Shown: one piece after another, positions 5,787-6,905 of the stretch
Layout: the number at the start of each line of letters is the position of its first letter
How positions within the stretch are numbered: the stretch's first letter is position 1
Assembly (NCBI GenBank): GCA_010365175.1
Contig: JAAFGW010000152.1
Location: forward strand, 1 to 6,905
Reading direction: 5' to 3'
From: Sulfuriferula multivorans
GTDB lineage: Bacteria; Pseudomonadota; Gammaproteobacteria; Burkholderiales; Thiobacillaceae
Length of the DNA: 6,905 nt
Program-made: the position numbers and the translations under genes
The notes under the pieces: model-generated
Told to the model about the DNA's origin: nothing
Database searches by the model: none
Seen by the model: the letters and a program-made list of their open reading frames with translations, nothing else

Positions 5787-5955
5787 TTAACCCGCACGTT
5801 TCATAAATTCGCGTGATGATCGCGCAGGGTTTTGTTTTGTAGGGGAATTTTGAGAAGGAGCGGCGTAGTTATTCATACGCCCGACGGAACAAAATTTCCA
5901 TACGAAACAAAAGGCCAGCGAGGGCACGCGTTAATTTATGAAACGTGCGGGTTAA
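5787..5955. mobile_element. MITE-like palindromic element with TTAA ends
   Basis: The segment is an imperfect palindrome over its whole length. The ends, TTAA plus CCCGCACGTTTCATAAATT, match perfectly for 23 bp (5787-5809 and 5933-5955). After two extra bases in the right arm comes CGCGTG (5810-5815 with 5925-5930). An inner block pairs 5830-5852 with 5890-5912 at 20 of 23 positions, and the centre pairs GGCGTA (5862-5867) with TACGCC (5876-5881) around an 8-base loop. If TTAA is a duplicated target, the element proper is 5791-5951 (161 bp). There is no open reading frame of note. TTAA targets and ends that begin with CC recall IS1380/piggyBac-type elements, which is inference only. The right TTAA overlaps the glmM stop, leaving it intact. 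Confidence 0.75.
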
Positions 5956-6905
5956 GCACCCGCAGCAGACACCCTCACGGCTACGGCAATTTTCTCTGCT
6001 GTTTCACGAACGAGCACGGCGTCCCTGCCCTCAACCATCACCCTTATCAACGGCTCTGTTCCCGACGCACGCAGAACAACCCGGCCTGTGCCATTAAGGA
6101 CTGCTTCCGCTTCTGCGGCCGAAGCGCCTACTTCAGGCGAGGCATCCAGTTTGAAGCCTTTGTTTACCGGCACGTTGATCATGACTTGGGGGTAGGTTTC
6201 AAGATCGGTCGTACACGCATCAAGTGTTTCTCCAGTTTCACGTAGCGCACGAAGCACCTGTAGCGCTGACACGATGCCATCTCCGGTCGTGTGCTTGTCC
6301 AGACACAATATATGACCCGAGGTTTCACCACCGAGCGTCCACCCATTGGCATGCAGGCGTTCCATCACATAGCGATCCCCTACTTTGGCGCGTTCAAAAG
6401 GAATATCAATCCGTCCGAGCGCATGCTCAGTCCCCAGATTGGTCATCAGGGTACCCACCACGCCCCCTTTCATGTAGCCAGTCTGGATGCGGTGGCGTGC
6501 AATTACATACACCAGCTCGTCGCCGTCATAAATCCGGCCCTGAGCATCGGACATCATCAATCGATCACCGTCGCCGTCCAGTGAAATACCCAGATCCGCC
6601 CGATGTTCGCGCACCGCGTCAGAAAGCGACTTGGTGTAAGTTGCTCCGCATTGGTCGTTGATATTAAAGCCGTTCGGTGCATTGCCAATCGCAATGACCT
6701 CTGCACCCAATTCATGCAGAACGTGCGGCGCGATATGATAAGTCGCACCATGTGCGCAATCCACTACGATGCGCATCCCGCGCAGATCGAGGTGGTTGGG
6801 GAAGGTGCTTTTGCAGAACTCGATATAACGCGCCGCCGCATCTTCAATCCGGCGCGCACGCCCCAGCTGACGTGCCTCGACAGTAACTATGGGAAAATCC
6901 AGCCG
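5952..6905 (-). CDS. glmM: Phosphoglucosamine mutase, C-terminal part
   Basis: GlmM converts glucosamine 6-phosphate to glucosamine 1-phosphate, on the way to UDP-GlcNAc for peptidoglycan and lipopolysaccharide. The window holds 317 residues in open frame to its right edge; about 130 N-terminal residues, including the expected catalytic serine, lie outside. Visible parts match the family: ARQLGRARRIEDAAARYIEF, the run MRIVVDCAHGATYHIAP, the metal-binding loop DGDGDR, AKVGDRYV, the sugar-binding GGETSGH, KHTTGDGIVSALQVL, and the phosphate-binding RASGTEPLIRVMVEG near the end. An internal ATG at 6776 is not a start, because the upstream frame continues conserved sequence. The stop TAA (5954..5952) forms part of the TTAA at the edge of the palindromic element. 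No separate terminator is seen apart from that element's own secondary structure. Confidence 0.96.
   Translation of the reverse strand, partial: RLDFPIVTVEARQLGRARRIEDAAARYIEFCKSTFPNHLDLRGMRIVVDCAHGATYHIAPHVLHELGAEVIAIGNAPNGFNINDQCGATYTKSLSDAVREHRADLGISLDGDGDRLMMSDAQGRIYDGDELVYVIARHRIQTGYMKGGVVGTLMTNLGTEHALGRIDIPFERAKVGDRYVMERLHANGWTLGGETSGHILCLDKHTTGDGIVSALQVLRALRETGETLDACTTDLETYPQVMINVPVNKGFKLDASPEVGASAAEAEAVLNGTGRVVLRASGTEPLIRVMVEGRDAVLVRETAEKIAVAVRVSAAGA

Noticed and set aside
5832..6245. Plus-strand open frame running from the palindromic element into glmM
   Set aside because: It is antisense to conserved glmM and begins inside a self-complementary element; the product has no recognisable domain, so it is not a transposase remnant.

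Overview
The window looks like a housekeeping chromosomal segment from a betaproteobacterium, perhaps the Nitrosomonadales. This is inferred from protein character (SecG, NuoA, GlmM and Pst permeases of proteobacterial type) and from the gene order tpiA-secG-tRNA-Leu-nuoAB, which is familiar in that class. Genus cannot be fixed by eye. All recognised genes lie on the minus strand, so transcription runs from high to low coordinates. No genes are supported on the plus strand.

In transcription order the layout is: the C-terminal part of glmM (phosphoglucosamine mutase, cut by the right edge); a 169-bp imperfect palindrome that looks like a non-autonomous insertion (MITE-like) flanked by TTAA; a compact pst promoter with a good Pho box; pstS; a 124-bp gap with three successive stem-loops; pstC, pstA and pstB, closely packed; an 85-bp gap with a perfect 16-bp inverted repeat and a plausible tpiA promoter; tpiA; secG; tRNA-Leu(GAG); a 160-bp gap with a strong promoter; nuoA; and the first codons of nuoB, cut by the left edge.

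The central unit is the high-affinity phosphate importer. PstS captures phosphate in the periplasm, PstC and PstA form the membrane channel, and PstB is the ATPase. The Pho box in front of pstS implies PhoB control under phosphate starvation. The stem-loops between pstS and pstC fit a design in which the abundant binding protein is made in excess over the membrane parts. No phoU follows pstB; tpiA follows instead. tpiA and secG probably form a small constitutive unit read into the tRNA, and nuoAB is the start of the respiratory complex I operon with its own promoter.

The coding content is ordinary. The parts worth a second look are in the gaps: the MITE-like palindrome whose TTAA end overlaps the glmM stop codon and whose other end lies 9 bp from the Pho box, the pstB-tpiA palindrome that carries promoter elements, and the triple hairpin between pstS and pstC. 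I found no sign of a previously undescribed multi-gene system.
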